NCBI GenBank assembly: GCA_022315425.1
Contig: JAIUPT010000042.1
Span: forward strand, 186,001 to 250,000
Source of the DNA: Pseudevernia furfuracea
Taxonomy: Eukaryota > Ascomycota > Lecanoromycetes > Lecanorales > Parmeliaceae
Reading direction: 5' to 3'
DNA length: 64,000 bases
The notes under the pieces were generated by a model. That model had not been told where the DNA came from, searched no databases, and was given only the letters and a program-made list of their open reading frames with translations. Shown one piece after another: positions 51,806 to 64,000 of this stretch. Within the stretch, counting starts at the first letter, position 1; the number at the start of each line of letters is the position of its first letter. The translations under genes and the position numbers were made by a program.

Positions 51806-54800
51806 GATGGAAGGTTGGTCGTTGCTTCGTGCAATGTTCGAAAATAAAGCTAGAGTTTCTTTTCTTTGATTCAGACGCTTTAAACACTAAAAGTAACAAG
51901 AGAGTGACTGGGGTGAGATTATGGTTGAAGGATCGTAATTAGTTGGAAAAAAAAGAATGACTTGAGGTTGCCCTGTTCGTCAAGTGGTAGGCAATAGTAG
52001 ATATAACTGAGTCGCTCCAAATGTTAGCCCTTGGAACAATTTGCGAAGAACGTGTTCGAAGGTCTATATGCAGGGACAGGGAGCGTCGTCTAATCAAAAG
52101 AGAGTAAGATGACCAGCCATCGAATCAGAGAGGTTGCCATATTGCTTACCTAAACGGATCGGGATTAATGAGAAGGGCTCAGGTCCCTTGCAATCTTGTC
52201 AAGTATTTCCGCGAATTTCTGGAATGATCTGGGTGGAATTGCCTCTACAGAGCAGAGGACGAGCTAACGTCTCCACTAACGGATTGGATGTGAGCCGAGA
52301 ATGTAGACTTGGGACCCTGGAATAGCGGCCTAGACGTAAGGAGAGAAAGTCAGCACGAGCTTCTGAACGATTACATCTGACATGCCTCGAGTGTAGGGTT
52401 GCTTCGGAGCCTCTAGGGTAGTCGGCGGGATAAGAGCCAGAGTTCTCGCTTCAACGAAAGTTTTAAGGCGGCGTCTCTACAATGAAGAGAGGAAGGTCAG
52501 CAACTTGGTAGAATGTGTTATAATTGCACGCAAAAAAGCATGACACCTGAGCTAATCAGACGCGAACATAGGCACGCGTAATGGTCGCGTATTTTCCAAG
52601 ATCGACTTCATTTATGGGAAACAAGCTCTCTATGTCCTTTTCAAAGAGCTGTAGATTGATGCTGAGCGACTTGAGGATATTTGCTGGATTCCGAATAGGG
52701 ACATCGCTAAGACTGATGCTGCCGGAGGGCGGAATCTGGCTTGCACCCATGACCACGCTAGAATAGAACGGTGGGATAGGTATCCAGAATGGGTTTGAAG
52801 TGTAGAAGAGATGGTTTTTGAAGAGTGGATGTCGCTGCGGGCTGCGTCCTAATTGTCCGGTGGGAGCTACATTCCACATGAAGTGACCACATGGGCAATG
52901 TGAAGGGAATGGCGTGAAGTCTAGTCCCCTGACCTCCTTGTACTGGGCCAACGAGGAATGCACGAGGAAAAGAGATATGTAGCTCACTATTCACTTCCAA
53001 CAGACCATATGCACTGCTCTGAAATATTGTGTGAAATTCGTCTGCGGCTGAGTTCCGTAGTCAATTGCGGTATGAGTTCGGTTGGCGGGCTCGGCGGACG
53101 ATGCTGGTCTTTGGAGGGAGTGAAGGACTGATGATGTCGTGGTGACCGTGGCCAGGTGACAATAATGATGACGAACGACAAGAGGAAACCAGGAATTGAT
53201 GACTTGCTGCCGTGGGTGAAAAGGGTGTCGAGGTTGAAAACTTGAAGACTACACCCGCACGGCAGTAGAGAGTTGGAGTCGAAAGCCGCCCAGAATTATT
53301 TCTGATGCATCTGACGAACTCCACGCCCGCTCTGAGCCTCTGTATGACTGGCAGAGGAGAGTCCGAGGGCAATGAGGGGGAAGAAGGGAGGTAGGAGAGT
53401 GTGGTGAGGTAGAGAAGCACTGCTCTCCACAGGATGAGGAGAGAAGTTTGCAGACTGACACAGGTTAAGATTCAAGATTTCGTTCGTTCGGGCTTAAGCT
53501 GCAGGGGTGCTGCATGGGGATTAGTGCCCCGGAGCGGCCTGAACGTTTGAGCCTATGAAGTGCTTAAGAGTGCCTGGTAACTGATACTGGTTAAGTGGTT
53601 ATCAAACCCTTACAGGTTGGTTTGGCGTCAGATCCCTGGGTCGCGTGTCTACTTGGTTTACGGTACGAGTACTTGGTTCCTGGTTCATACGCTCCTATTC
53701 ATCTCTGCTATTTCAAGGAGAAGGAGTACCGTGGCTCTGTTGTATCATCACCGGTCCCCAGTCTCGCATACCGTCCTTTTTGTTCTGAGCTGATGTCTCA
53801 TGGGGTCTCGGAAATTGTCGATACGCTGAGCTTACGGCTTGTGTAAAAGGACGCTGCTGATCCAACAGAGGCGGCGTAATATGCGCGACCTAGGTATTAT
53901 TGTTCCCCTTTCCAGCTCCGATTTCCTACCGATTGATCGTCATTCGTGTTCTCAATGGTCAAACGAAAAGCGGCTCTCGATCCATACAAGTCAAGTACTC
54001 TTCGCTACCAATGGATCTGATGGTACTAGGATCATGCAGCCAAATATGCAGCCCTAAGAGATCGAGTCCTTTCCCTGTTTCCCTACCCTGACAGCGCGAC
54101 ATGCATGACCCTTTTTGGTAAGACTGATGATACTTCATCTCCCCGTGACGGCATCATGCTTTTGGCGGGTGGCCGGTGTCACATTTTGTTATCTGGAATA
54201 TTCGCCATCCCATGTGGCCTCTGGGTGGAGAGCCGCATGACACTCCGGCCCTTGCTCTACACCGTACGCATTCGCATTTTCGCTACTTGAGTACATTCTG
54301 GATCTTTGCTGCTGCAAAGAAAGCTCATGAGACAACTAGAGTCGCACAATTTGGATTAAGGATTGAAAGCAGTTCAGACCCTCCACAATCTCTACTTATG
54401 ATTAATAGAAACTATAGTATGAGCTGATTCTCTGCCGTTGATAAGCCACCAACTCCAGCAGTGAGAGGCACAAGCCTCATAACGAATCCAGCACTCTGAG
54501 ACAGCACGTCTTACCAACCCCAAAATTGCGGGGCTCCTGTATTTCTCCTGAGCTCCGCAGCTGCATAAAAGTTTCGTCTGTTATGGGAATAGGAAACCTT
54601 CAGCATTTGTCATTCTGTTGAATTCATCTGCATCGAGGATGGGCCGATAAATTATAGGCATCGGAGCTTCTGTGCACCAAGAGTCGGACTCCGATCATGA
54701 TGAACGAAAATTTCAATTTACGCGTGTGGAAATTTCTCTCATTAGACGCGTAAAAAGACGCGCATCTGCGGGGACGAGAACCGAGCACTAAAAGCAAGCC

Positions 54801-55739
54801 CTCAAATCCTTTTTTACAAATAGCAGGGCACATCCCAGCCGTGACCACCCCTCCGGATCAATCGGGATGTCTCCAAAGGGTGTGAGTGGAAGGCCTGAAG
54901 GAACTCATGTCATTTCATCCGACATGCGAGCCAGATTGCCCCAACATGAAGGATTCTGGACCATATTATTAGTACCTCAGTTATAAAATCCTCAGGCACC
55001 ACTACCAGGCATAGCCACATTCAAGACCGGTAAGGATGCATTTGAGAAGGGGATGCCATGAGTACCTTATGGAAAGCAACAAACGCGGCGTCCAACGGTC
55101 CAACTCCCTGATACTTTTCTTCTTGCTTCAGTCTTGGCATCTCTCGCGCGAATCGGATGCTGCATACTCTAGAGTAGTGCATATGGAATTGATCGAGATA
55201 GCATGCGCTGCGCTACTGCGCAACATGAGCGCAAAACACCCCTGCATCAAAGCTCATATCTATTCTGAATGCGTCCGTACACTACTATACTCTCTACCAC
55301 ATTGTCAAGGCTTTCAACCTTTCAGTTCTGATGTCACTATGCTACCTGTCAAGGAACGGAGATTGTCACTATTGTCATAAGCATCTCCAACGAACTTTCA
55401 GAATTGAAATGAGTCTCCGCGAGTAAAAAGGTAGGTAAGGTTTGTTCATTGCTACGACCATAATTGTCATGAAAGCATGAGCACCTTAAGATATTGAGAA
55501 GAAGCCCGCCTCCAATTGACCAACGCTGTCGACTCGACCCGATTGGAGCTATTGGAATTTTAGAGGGGACATTCTCATCGCCATTACAGTACAAAAGAGA
55601 CCGACTTCCATTAATGGAGTATGGATGGCTTATGGTGTGCATGCTTAGCATGGTTGACCGAGGATGTTTTACCTTAGCGGAGAGCTGTGGTTCTGGATTA
55701 CGGTCTATAGGCGGTTACTTGACTTGTTACGATATTGAA
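51806..55739. other. Long gene-free region upstream of the cyclin
   Basis: No supported gene in nearly 4 kb. Minus-strand frames such as 52556-52987 are open for about 140 codons but show no motif and no ATG context. It may hold a long 5' leader and distal regulatory sequence of the G1 cyclin. Near 53545 and later the composition becomes more AT-rich. Confidence 0.45.
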
Positions 55740-56290
55740 ACGGTTTCTTAATTTCAGAACTACATAACGATTTTTGAATTATCACGTTTTAAGAAATTTA
55801 TCGTATTTGTAAAATATCGATTTTAGTACCGTTGCAGAATAATGACGTTAAGATATTAAGAATCGTGTTACCGTTGCATATTGGAAACCATTTAAATACT
55901 GTCGAGACATGTCAAGCCTGTCAAGCCTGCCAAGCTGAATACTCGGGATTATGAAATAATGAGAAATCTCAACGCTTTTGAACATTTGACTGTAAAAATG
56001 AGCGATTTAGACGATTTTCTCGCGGGGGTGACTTCCCCTATGTATGCGCCCATAATAGTGGGGGATGGTGGGGGTGTTGTTGGATAATAGACCCTGTCGG
56101 ATAATGTATTCAACGCTAATTGAAAAATACAGCTGACTAATCAAGATTCCGTTAATTTCTGATCACGTTAAAGAGGTTTTAACCGTAACTTTAAATAAAC
56201 GTTTTAAATCTGTCATTGCCTTTAGGCAGAAGCAAACTTATTACCTTTTATTTTGAAAAACCGTAGAAAAACCGTGTAGTTACCGTTCAC
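55740..56290. repeat. AT-rich block, possible decayed mobile-element sequence
   Basis: About 550 bp rich in TTAA/ATTTT/AACGTT-type words, far more AT-rich than the surroundings, with stop codons in all frames. A 9-bp repeat (TGTCAAGCC, three copies with variation) sits at about 55909-55936, and a TTGGATAATAGACCC/GTCGGATAATG pair at 56079-56107. The composition would fit a mutated (RIP-affected) transposon scrap, but no terminal repeats or coding remnant could be identified. Confidence 0.35.
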
Positions 56291-56881
56291 GCAACTCATA
56301 GCCTTCCGCTAAGGTAGGTTTCAGGCTGCTTCTCTACCATAAACTTTTCTCAACAGACGCAGTCACTGTCTGTGTCCGTCACCGTGATAATTGCTTGCCA
56401 CTTCACACGACTTCCAAGAGCATATGCCATGCTGCTAGGACCTAACATGGCTCTTTCATAGTCTGTGCTACTCATTCATCACTTGACATCCCTCTATAAC
56501 TTCTACGGACCTGAGCCCATGCGCCCCTTTTTCTGTGTGAATATGATGTTATATCTTGAAAGCACCAACTCGACATATAGAGCCTTCGACCCCAAGGGCG
56601 TAGAATTGATCCTCCTGTCAAGACATCCGCAAAATAATCTCCCTTTTGTAATTTTGCATTCCCGTAGATGAGTTCTGACTGAACTTGTGGAAGTTGGAAC
56701 GAGTTCAGAGAACATTTAAGCGAAACGTTCCCGCGGCAAACTTCCCTCCGATTCAACTTGCCCCGCAATAATATGAAAGTTTTTTGCACCAAATCACTGT
56801 GTCACGACGTTCAGTAGTAATGCAGGCATTTGAATGCTTGCTATTCTTCATGACGACTGCCGTGATGATAAATTACCAGTG
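56291..56881. other. Upstream region of UTP4
   Basis: No gene supported. Promoter of the UTP4 gene expected near its right end. Confidence 0.5.
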
Positions 56882-59800
56882 ATGGATATCCACCGCTGTC
56901 GCTTTGTGCCCTACCCTCCTTCGGCCATAAACGCCCTTGCATTCTCTCATCCTTCTTCCCCAAAAAATCCAGGCAAAGGACCCTCAAGCCTACGAATCGC
57001 GATTGGCCGAGCAAACGGTGACATCGAGATCTGGAATCCTCTTAGAGGCGCATGGTATCAGGAAAGTATTTTTCGAGGGGCGAAAGATCGAAGCATCGAA
57101 GGGCTAGTGTGGACGCAAGACCCAGAAGATGTGGAAAAGAGCGGCAACATTATCCCCGGAAAGCTGAGACTTTTCAGCATTGGATATTCCACGACAGTGA
57201 CTGAGTGGAATCTTGGGACAGGGAGGCCCGTACGACACTCGGCAGGCAACTATGGGGAGATCTGGTGTATGGCAGCGCAGCCCAAAGGCCTGCTGCTCAA
57301 AAACCCTGGAAGAGCAGTGGGAGACCAAACACAAGAGGAGGAATCACAAATACAGAACTTAGCCGTTGGATGTGCGGATGGTACTATTGTTTTGCTCAGT
57401 ACAGCGGACAGTGATCTACGTTTTACAAGGATTCTCGCAAGACCACCGAAGAAAAAATCTCGAGTCATGAGCCTGACATTTCAAAACCGCCACACCATCA
57501 TCGCGGGTCATGCAGATAGCACCATACGAATATACGATATGCGCAATGGTCAGCAGATGCGAAATATGACTCTAGGGCCTGGACCGAAAGGCGGCCCCAA
57601 AGAGACTTTAGTGTGGTCCGTGAAGTGTTTGCTTGATGGCACGATTGTCTCTGGTGACTCTACGGGAACGCTCAGCTTCTGGGATGGCAAGAATTATACA
57701 TTACTGCAGCGCATCAAAAGCCACGATGCAGACATCCTGGATATCGCCGTGAGCGCAGATGGTCAATCGGTCTTCAGTGGTGGTATGGATCGGAGGACCA
57801 TACTGTACAGACGGACAGGCAGTGGGCGCCCAGCAGAGGGTCATCGATGGGCCAAGATCACACATCAACGGATGCATCAGAATGATGTCAAAGCCATGGC
57901 TACGTTCGAGACCAAGGGTCTAAGCATCCTAGTGTCAGGAGGTAGTGCTATACTTCTTCATTCGCATGCAGTACCGAATTTGACTGTTTCACAGGCATCG
58001 ACACAACGCCTATCATCGTACCAGTCCAAGAGTTCGGGCGAGAGCACCATCGCACTCTCGCTAGTCTTCCACAAGAACCCAACGTCCGAAGCGCATCTAA
58101 GAAGCGTTTATTGGTAAGTTGGTGGGATCGAGAGGTCAGAGTCTGGACAATTCCAACACGTTCGAAGAGGCATGTGGATAAAGACCCATCTATAGAGGTC
58201 GATAAGCAACAAGGAAGAAGACTTGTTGCCAAAATTGCTCTTCAGGTCAGTCTTCCGCCCAACTCTCATTAGATGTGAGTATTGATATCCAGCGCAGGGC
58301 GATGAGACCATCACATCAGCAGACATATCGACAGATGGGAAGAGTCTTGCAGTCGCGACCATGGCAGAAATTAGAGTCTTCGATTTGCGTCTCAAATCTG
58401 GCGTGGTCAAAGTCCAGAAGCTTGAGAAAATCCAAACCTTCGCCGACTTGAGTAAACGACAGGCAAAGATAATACAATTTTCGCCGGACACGAAATGGCT
58501 GGCAACGATCGGAGCCGATAATAGTATCCAGCTTTACAGGAGATCAGAGACGGACAAGGACAAACTCTCCCCTGTTTTCTTACAAACATCAGTCGAGCTG
58601 AAGCGGCTACGTCGCGATATCTCGAACACAAAGACTCAGTACGCAAGTCTAGGCACCTATAACAGATCCATAAATCGCCTAGCCTTTTCTGCTGACAGTC
58701 GGATCCTGGCAGTCTCGGACATCTCGGGTTTCCTCGATACTTGGGTTATCGAAGGCCACGAAGATCTCACACAAGGGAACGACAAGGGATCGGATCCTGC
58801 AGATGCCGCAGACAATTCTGACTCATCAAATGACGAAGACAGCGAAGAAGACAGTCGTACAACTATTTTCGGTGAACATTGGATTCGAAATCCAGCCGGC
58901 TCACTGTTAACAAAGCTGCCCGCCGCTCCCCTCGTCCTTGCTTTTCGACCGTCGACTATACAAGCTACTGCGAATTTGACGAACGGCAATATAGGCATAC
59001 ACCCAACCCGCCATAACCCAAACCCACACTCTCACGACCTACCGAATGGCGAGGATAGACTGTTCGTACTTACGGCAGAAAACCAAATCTACGAATTCAA
59101 CATCCTGTCAGGCAAGATTTCAGACTGGTCAAGAAGGAACCCGACATCAAGTTTACCTCAAGAATTTCGAGACCTCAGAGATAGAGCAAAGGGCGCTGTG
59201 TGGGATGTAGGAGGTCAAAATGAGAGGATATGGCTCTACGGTGTTTCGTGGCTGTGGATGTTTGACCTGTCAAGAGACTTGCCCCCTGTGGATGACAAGC
59301 AAAAAGATGGAAATGTCACAAACGGTATCGGCAAGGAGGCCAGCCTCAAGAGAAAGCGCGGGGATAACGATGAGGAGGGTACAGCAAACCGTCCCCGGAT
59401 CGACACTGGCGCAGGCAGCAAGATCCCCAACGCCGAGCTTGGCATAGGCATTGGCTGTAAGATGAGCAAAGTCAACGGAGCAGATGCGGTTGCAGGTCAA
59501 TGGATAAGTCTGGAGGCAGAGCAAGGGCTCTTTTCGGACGATGAGGGCGGCTACGTTCTAGCCAACGAGTCCGACCAGGCCCTTGTCAAGCTTCGAAGAG
59601 GCAATAATGCCACAAATGAGCACATGCCTAATGACCATGTTGATAACTCCACCGATGCAGATACGTCCGAGAATGATGACACCCGCGTTGCGAAGATGAG
59701 GGGTGGCAAACGCCCTGCTTACTGGCACACGTACAAATACCGACCCATTCTCGGCATAGTGCTATTAGGAGGCGAGACAGGTGACGAAGCAGCTGTGGGT

Positions 59801-59911
59801 CAAGAGGATGATGATTCACTGTCAGGCCTAGAAGTTGCATTGATAGAGAGGCCGTTGTTTGATGTGGACTTACCGCCGCAATACTTTGGGAACCAAGAGT
59901 GGGATCCATAG
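56882..59911 (+). CDS. UTP4: U3 snoRNP WD40 protein Utp4 (cirhin) (three exons, 974 aa)
   Basis: Model: join(56882..57941, 57995..58245, 58298..59911); introns of 53 and 52 bp. The start 'MDIHRCRFVPYPPSAINALA' is typical (ATG 56882). WD40-type repeats follow: 'LRIAIGRANGDIEIWNPLRG', 'EGLVWTQDPEDVEKSG', 'VTEWNLGTGRPVRHSAGNYG', 'IQNLAVGCADGTIVLLSTAD', 'HTIIAGHADSTIRIYDMRNG', 'LDGTIVSGDSTGTLSFWDGK', 'DILDIAVSADGQSVFSGGMD'. The first intron lets 'LSILVSG' run into 'GIDTTPIIVPVQEFGREHHR'; without it the frame fails. Exon 3 has a second propeller half with 'IIQFSPDTKWLATIGADNSI', an acidic loop and the C-terminal 'YKYRPILGIVLLGGE'. Utp4 belongs to the t-UTP subcomplex of the small-subunit processome and is needed for pre-18S rRNA transcription and processing in the nucleolus. 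Confidence 0.93.
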
Positions 59912-61926
59912 CGACGAATGCTTCCGAAAATAAATCTACTGGTGCTCAAGTACCAACGATGTGCATGCCATCGGCTCATATGTCTTGTTGGCTACTTCCT
60001 ACAGACTGACCTATCTAACGATCGACTCTGCATTGTATGATTCTTCTCTATTCAACGCTCTAATTCGTTGGTCGTCATCAATTGTTACTCCCACGTTCCG
60101 CCGGCCGTAATGCAAGCGTCTTCTCATTCCCCTCCCTCCTTCCCCGCTTCAATAATGCCTGATTCATCTCTGTCCATTCGTCGAGCATACCCTTACCTAG
60201 CAACATCTAGTTACCCACGAAGCAATTCCAGCCTCAACTTTTCTTCTTTTGATTTTCAGGTAGCTCTCACTGTGGGTATGTGCTTCAGCATCCACTACAT
60301 TGAGCTGGAAAACATCGGGATCACGATCCGCAGCGATACAAGGTCAAAAACACTAAGTGACCTACTTGCCATCCAACTTCGTCATAAAATCCTTGGTCGA
60401 CTCTCGGCAGATTTCTAGGAGGCGTAGGGGCGACCTTCTCGGCAAAGCGATAACAGGTAACAACTGCTGGATCACATCATCAGAAGCACAGGACCGTGGA
60501 TGGACACGCGTACGGGCTTGGCAGGTGTTGGGAGCTGATCTGAGTGAGGACGATTGAAGATGCAGGGTGGTGAATCTGCCCTCAGCTCAATAAGCAATAA
60601 CGCCGCCATAGCCAACCACAGCCTTGACTGGCAACTTCTTGAACTCGCCGCCATGGCTTCTCTGACTTGCTCCATCAGGGACAGCTTGGGCTCGTTGTCA
60701 GATGTCAAGATCACGACAGTCTCAGGTCACGCTGTTTCATGTTACGAGACCCTCATCTAGCGCAAGTCCGTTGTCAGACTTGACAAAATACCACGTTACT
60801 TTCTGCTAATCCGAAGGCAAAGAATTCACGAGCAGGTGACGCAGGACTCATCTCATGCTTTTGCAACTTTTCCCAAAAACTCGCATGCGAAGAGATTTCT
60901 TTGCCGAGCAGATGATAGACATGGCCAAAATCCACACATTTTGTACAAGCCATCTGGGCATCCTCAAAAAGCGGTGAAGCCCGGCGTCGACTAGTTACTA
61001 ACTACTGCCCTGGAATGCAATGGAGATCAAAATGAGCGTCCGATATTATTGGGAACGCGTATGCCTGTCTTCCATGCTAGACCGAATTAAGCCGGTACAT
61101 GCGGGTCCGTACTCTAGTCGTCGCCTCTCAAATTTTGCGCAGACTGTGACTCTCTGAGCATACGAGCGTCAATAACATGCCGAGGAGCATGAAAAAAAGA
61201 AGATGTCATGCGGCATACCATCGGGCCCTCTGACCACGTAGGAGAATGTTCTTCGTAAGGCAGCGTAAAAGTTGGAATTTGGGCGTTGTCAAAGGAAGAA
61301 ACGCTGAGGCTTATTGGCTGAATAGCTGCAGGGACAACAAATCCACCCGACGAGAGTGTGAACTTGACTATATGATTATTATGTATGACCTTGACTCTCA
61401 TCATCTAATAATGTCGCTCGAAGAAAAAGCAAATATTCACTATTCAAGCTTCAAAGATAGAGTAGTCAGTAGAACGCCAAGAGTCTTCGCTTAGTCATGG
61501 GGACGCCTGAAGATGTAATTGGGCAGATAAAAGCTTACGCAAGCTCGCAAGTCCGGGATCCCGATCCACGCGTCCCCCCCCTCCCTAAAGCAGTCAAACG
61601 ACTCTCTCGCCTTGGCACAGGACTCGTCCTCCTCTCAGAGGCGACCTTCTCCTCTCATCCATACATCTCACCTACCACTTGCATCACCTCTCCTCTCCTC
61701 CACTTGTCCATCCAGTGACGTCGTGGTTGAGAGAGTGTGAGAGAAAGGAAGAGAGCGTCGCAAACTTTGTGGCGTGGTCGCCCGGCAGTGCAGCGACTGC
61801 GGCAGCAAAGCAAACAAGCCCTCATTACGGATCCAACCCTTCGAGAAACACCGCAACTTTTCTTCCTTCCGAACGCATACTCGAGAAAAGAGAACAAGAT
61901 CACCAAGTCACAGTGCTCGAAGCATC
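59912..61926. other. 2-kb intergenic region, no supported gene
   Basis: ORFs of 60-116 codons on both strands lack recognisable features. A minus-strand stretch near 60460-60370 ('LLEICRESTKDFMTKLDGK') reads protein-like but could not be built into a gene. The PNG1 promoter lies at the right end. Confidence 0.45.
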
Positions 61927-63453
61927 ATGGGTGACTCCAATGGCCCTCCACGCAGGATTCCACCACCCCCACCTCCTCCACGAAGATCGCAGAGGTCCCA
62001 AACGCAACCGCAACCTCAACCTCAATCTCAACCTCAACTGCAACCACAAAGAGCTTTCAATGCGGCACACCTGACCCATCAATTTGAACAGCTTTTGAGG
62101 ACACAGCGATTAAATACTCTTACTGCACAATCGCGATCACGGTCTGGCTCACCAGGACCTGGAAGACAAGCTTCTACATCGTCACGACCGTCCTCACAGC
62201 ATGCGCCCCGACATCCCTCAGATAGCTCGCAGATTCCATCGTCATATCCATCACTACGGAATCTCCCCAAGATGGCCTCGCCACCCCAAGACGCAGCTTC
62301 ACTGAAGTTCCGCAACTTACTCATCACACTATCGGTCAACCCTACTAAATACGAAAATCCTGGTCTGCTGGACGAGGCATTGGCGGTCATCCCACTGGAT
62401 CAAATATATAGCGAAGCGGAAGACGAGAGTCAATTACTTCAAGCTCAAGCAGCCAGTATTGGCCCTAATGCAAAGCCGGAATGGGGGTACCAGGACTGCG
62501 TTATCCGAGCTCTTCTAAAGTAGGTTTGCTCCATACCCGTTGCCAGTCCACGGTCTAACCTTTTCGTTTCAGATGGTTCAAGCGTAGCTTCTTCAAATTC
62601 GTCAACAACCCTCCATGTACTGTCTGTGGATCACCTACACGAGCGAATGGGTTCGCCCCTCCCACGCCTGACGAAGCTGCGCGAGGAGCCGCCAAGGTGG
62701 AGTCATATCGCTGTTCAAGTACTGAATGTAGCGCGCTGGAAAGGTTTCCTCGATTCGGTGATGTGTGGGCGCTGTTACAATCGAGAAGAGGGCGATGCGG
62801 GGAATGGGCCAACTGCTTCAGCATGCTCTGCCGTGCTGTCGGAGGCCGCGTGAGGTGGGTGTGGAATGCTGAAGACCATGTATGGACAGAGGTGTACTCG
62901 GAACAGCAAAGGCGGTGGATCCATGTCGATGCGTGCGAGGAAGCTTGGGATAATCCTCGGCTGTACTCAGAAGGTAAGTCCCATGCCGTTGCGCGATTCG
63001 TCGAGCCAAGGCTGATTGCGATTATCAGGCTGGGGCAAGAAGCTGTCTTACTGCATTGCCTTCTCCATCGACGGCGCTACAGACGTGACCCGTCGCTACG
63101 TGCGCAACGCGGCAAGTCACGGAACAGAGCGTAATAGATGTCCCGAAGAAGTCCTCATGTTCATCACCAGCGAGATCAAACGGATGCGAAGAGAGTCCAT
63201 GCTCAAAGACGAGCGGAAGCGACTCCTCATCGAAGACGAAAGAGAAGAGAGAGAGCTTCGGGGATTTGTTGTGCACGCACTTGCCGCCGAAATTGGCAAG
63301 ATGCTACCAACGGGTCGAAATGGAGGGGGCGAAGAGATCAAAGTTCCTGAGCACGCTGCAAGGAGGAGTGGAGCTCAGGCCTGGAGAGAGGCAAGAGGAG
63401 AGAACGGTGGGGACGATACTGGACGAGATCGACCACCAAGGGAAGGTCACTAA
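61927..63453 (+). CDS. PNG1: Peptide:N-glycanase (three exons, 472 aa)
   Basis: Model: join(61927..62519, 62573..62973, 63029..63453); introns 53 and 55 bp. The N-terminus has a proline run (residues 8-20) and a Gln/Pro repeat ('QPQPQPQSQPQLQPQ'), then 'FRNLLITLSVNPTKYENPGL'. The zinc-binding cysteines are C213/C216 ('CTVCGS') and C245/C250 ('RCSSTEC'). The transglutaminase-like catalytic triad is C273 ('GRCGEWANCF'), H300 ('DHVWTEVY') and D317 ('WIHVDACEEAWD'); the spacings of 27 and 17 residues equal those of yeast Png1 (C191, H218, D235). The enzyme removes N-glycans from misfolded glycoproteins during ER-associated degradation in the cytosol. Some fungal homologues (Neurospora PNG-1) lack the catalytic cysteine; this one keeps the full triad. 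The extreme C-terminus is Arg/Gly-rich. Confidence 0.95.
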
Positions 63454-64000
63454 ATGGCAACCTTGCCGGCTTTCGGTACCCTATTGGACATGCGGATTAC
63501 GCCAGTCCAGGGGTCTGACCCTGCAAGACGTTCCCGTGGGATTCCGTTCCTGCATATGCAATACAAAGCGCACTAGCTACGTGAAATACTCGCTTGGGAT
63601 TGAGGTACTTCGAGCATGGAGTCTACGTTTATTGCTGCACAGCGACGGCGTCCTGGACACTTACCATCTACCACTGACATTCGCTTTTACTTGCTTTGTG
63701 TACATGGTCTCGGTCGGTCTATCATTTTGCTGCAAGGGGTTTTTCGGATGTCCGGCATCGACCGGTCTGGAGTTCATCTACGATATCTGGCATGGCAATA
63801 TGAGGCGTATAATATTGGGGGATACTCAAAACGGCTTGATGCCATGAGCACGGGTGCGATGTGTATATGGTATATTGAATGAATCCTCACTATATATTTC
63901 CAGAACGCTCTGTCATTTATCTTGACATGTACCTTGCAGCCTTGTCTCCTACCCGCGTTTCCTGAAACACATCTAATCCCGTCACACCTTTTTTCGTTCT
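63454..64000. other. Intergenic to the window edge
   Basis: Overlapping ORFs to 63882 have no recognised feature. Probably the PNG1 3' UTR and flanking DNA. Confidence 0.5.

Noticed and set aside
52556..52987. 143-codon minus-strand frame
   Set aside because: No ATG at its start, no family resemblance and no splice partners. Kept as part of the gene-free cyclin upstream region.
60357..60470. Minus-strand 'RLLEICRESTKDFMTKLDGK' fragment as a small mitochondrial-type protein
   Set aside because: The frame closes quickly upstream, and no exon or start could be found. Too little to support a gene.
63266..63882. Frames of 88-193 codons overlapping and following the PNG1 end
   Set aside because: They are shadows of exon 3 or random open frames downstream; no homology recognised.

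Overview
This window is nuclear DNA of a filamentous ascomycete (Pezizomycotina). The evidence is the gene content (Zn2Cys6 regulator, 2EXR/F-box-like protein, fungal-type O-methyltransferase, squalene synthase, GPR1/FUN34 acetate carrier), many 49-80 bp GT..AG introns with CTAAC/CTGAC-like branch points, and long intergenic spaces. I cannot name the genus. All gene models were read by eye: frames were joined across putative introns so that protein and phase stay continuous, and no alignment was run.

Layout. 1-6.4 kb: the 3' end of threonine deaminase (ILV1), a GT2 polysaccharide-synthase-like gene surrounded and interrupted by four unrelated tandem repeats, and a five-exon acyl-CoA-ligase-type AMP-binding enzyme. 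6.4-23.5 kb is accessory ground: an aminoglycoside-phosphotransferase-fold kinase with an overlapping small Cys-rich ORF, a decayed second copy of that kinase, an intact O-methyltransferase, two housekeeping genes (SAM37 and a ZIP metal transporter), then three broken genes (2EXR/F-box-like, FAD monooxygenase, Zn2Cys6 regulator). The last two are divergent and look like the ruins of an aromatic-catabolism or specialised-metabolism unit. 23.9-30.1 kb: a large serine-rich coiled-coil protein, a broken small secreted protein and an amino-acid transporter. 31.3-42.1 kb is compact conserved genome: a PIN-like RNA-associated protein, a small helical protein, mercaptopyruvate sulfurtransferase, APC11, a hypothetical protein, a DnaJ protein and squalene synthase (ERG9), several in divergent pairs with 400-520 bp shared promoters. 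42.8 kb: a single-exon GC-rich crotonase with a predicted signal peptide. 43.7-56.9 kb: gene-poor DNA holding an acetate transporter, a G1 cyclin, a 0.7-kb cluster of structure-prone simple repeats and an AT-rich block. 56.9-63.5 kb: UTP4 (ribosome biogenesis) and peptide N-glycanase PNG1.

I see no CRISPR array, rRNA or convincing tRNA, and no intact transposon. No undescribed multi-gene system is proven. The best leads are the GT2 gene with repeats in promoter, intron and 3' flank (including a triplicated branch-point region), the secreted crotonase, the small Cys-rich ORF overlapping the kinase gene, the decayed FAD-monooxygenase/regulator pair whose stop codons all fit C-to-T/G-to-A change, and the inverted polypyrimidine/polypurine microsatellite cluster.
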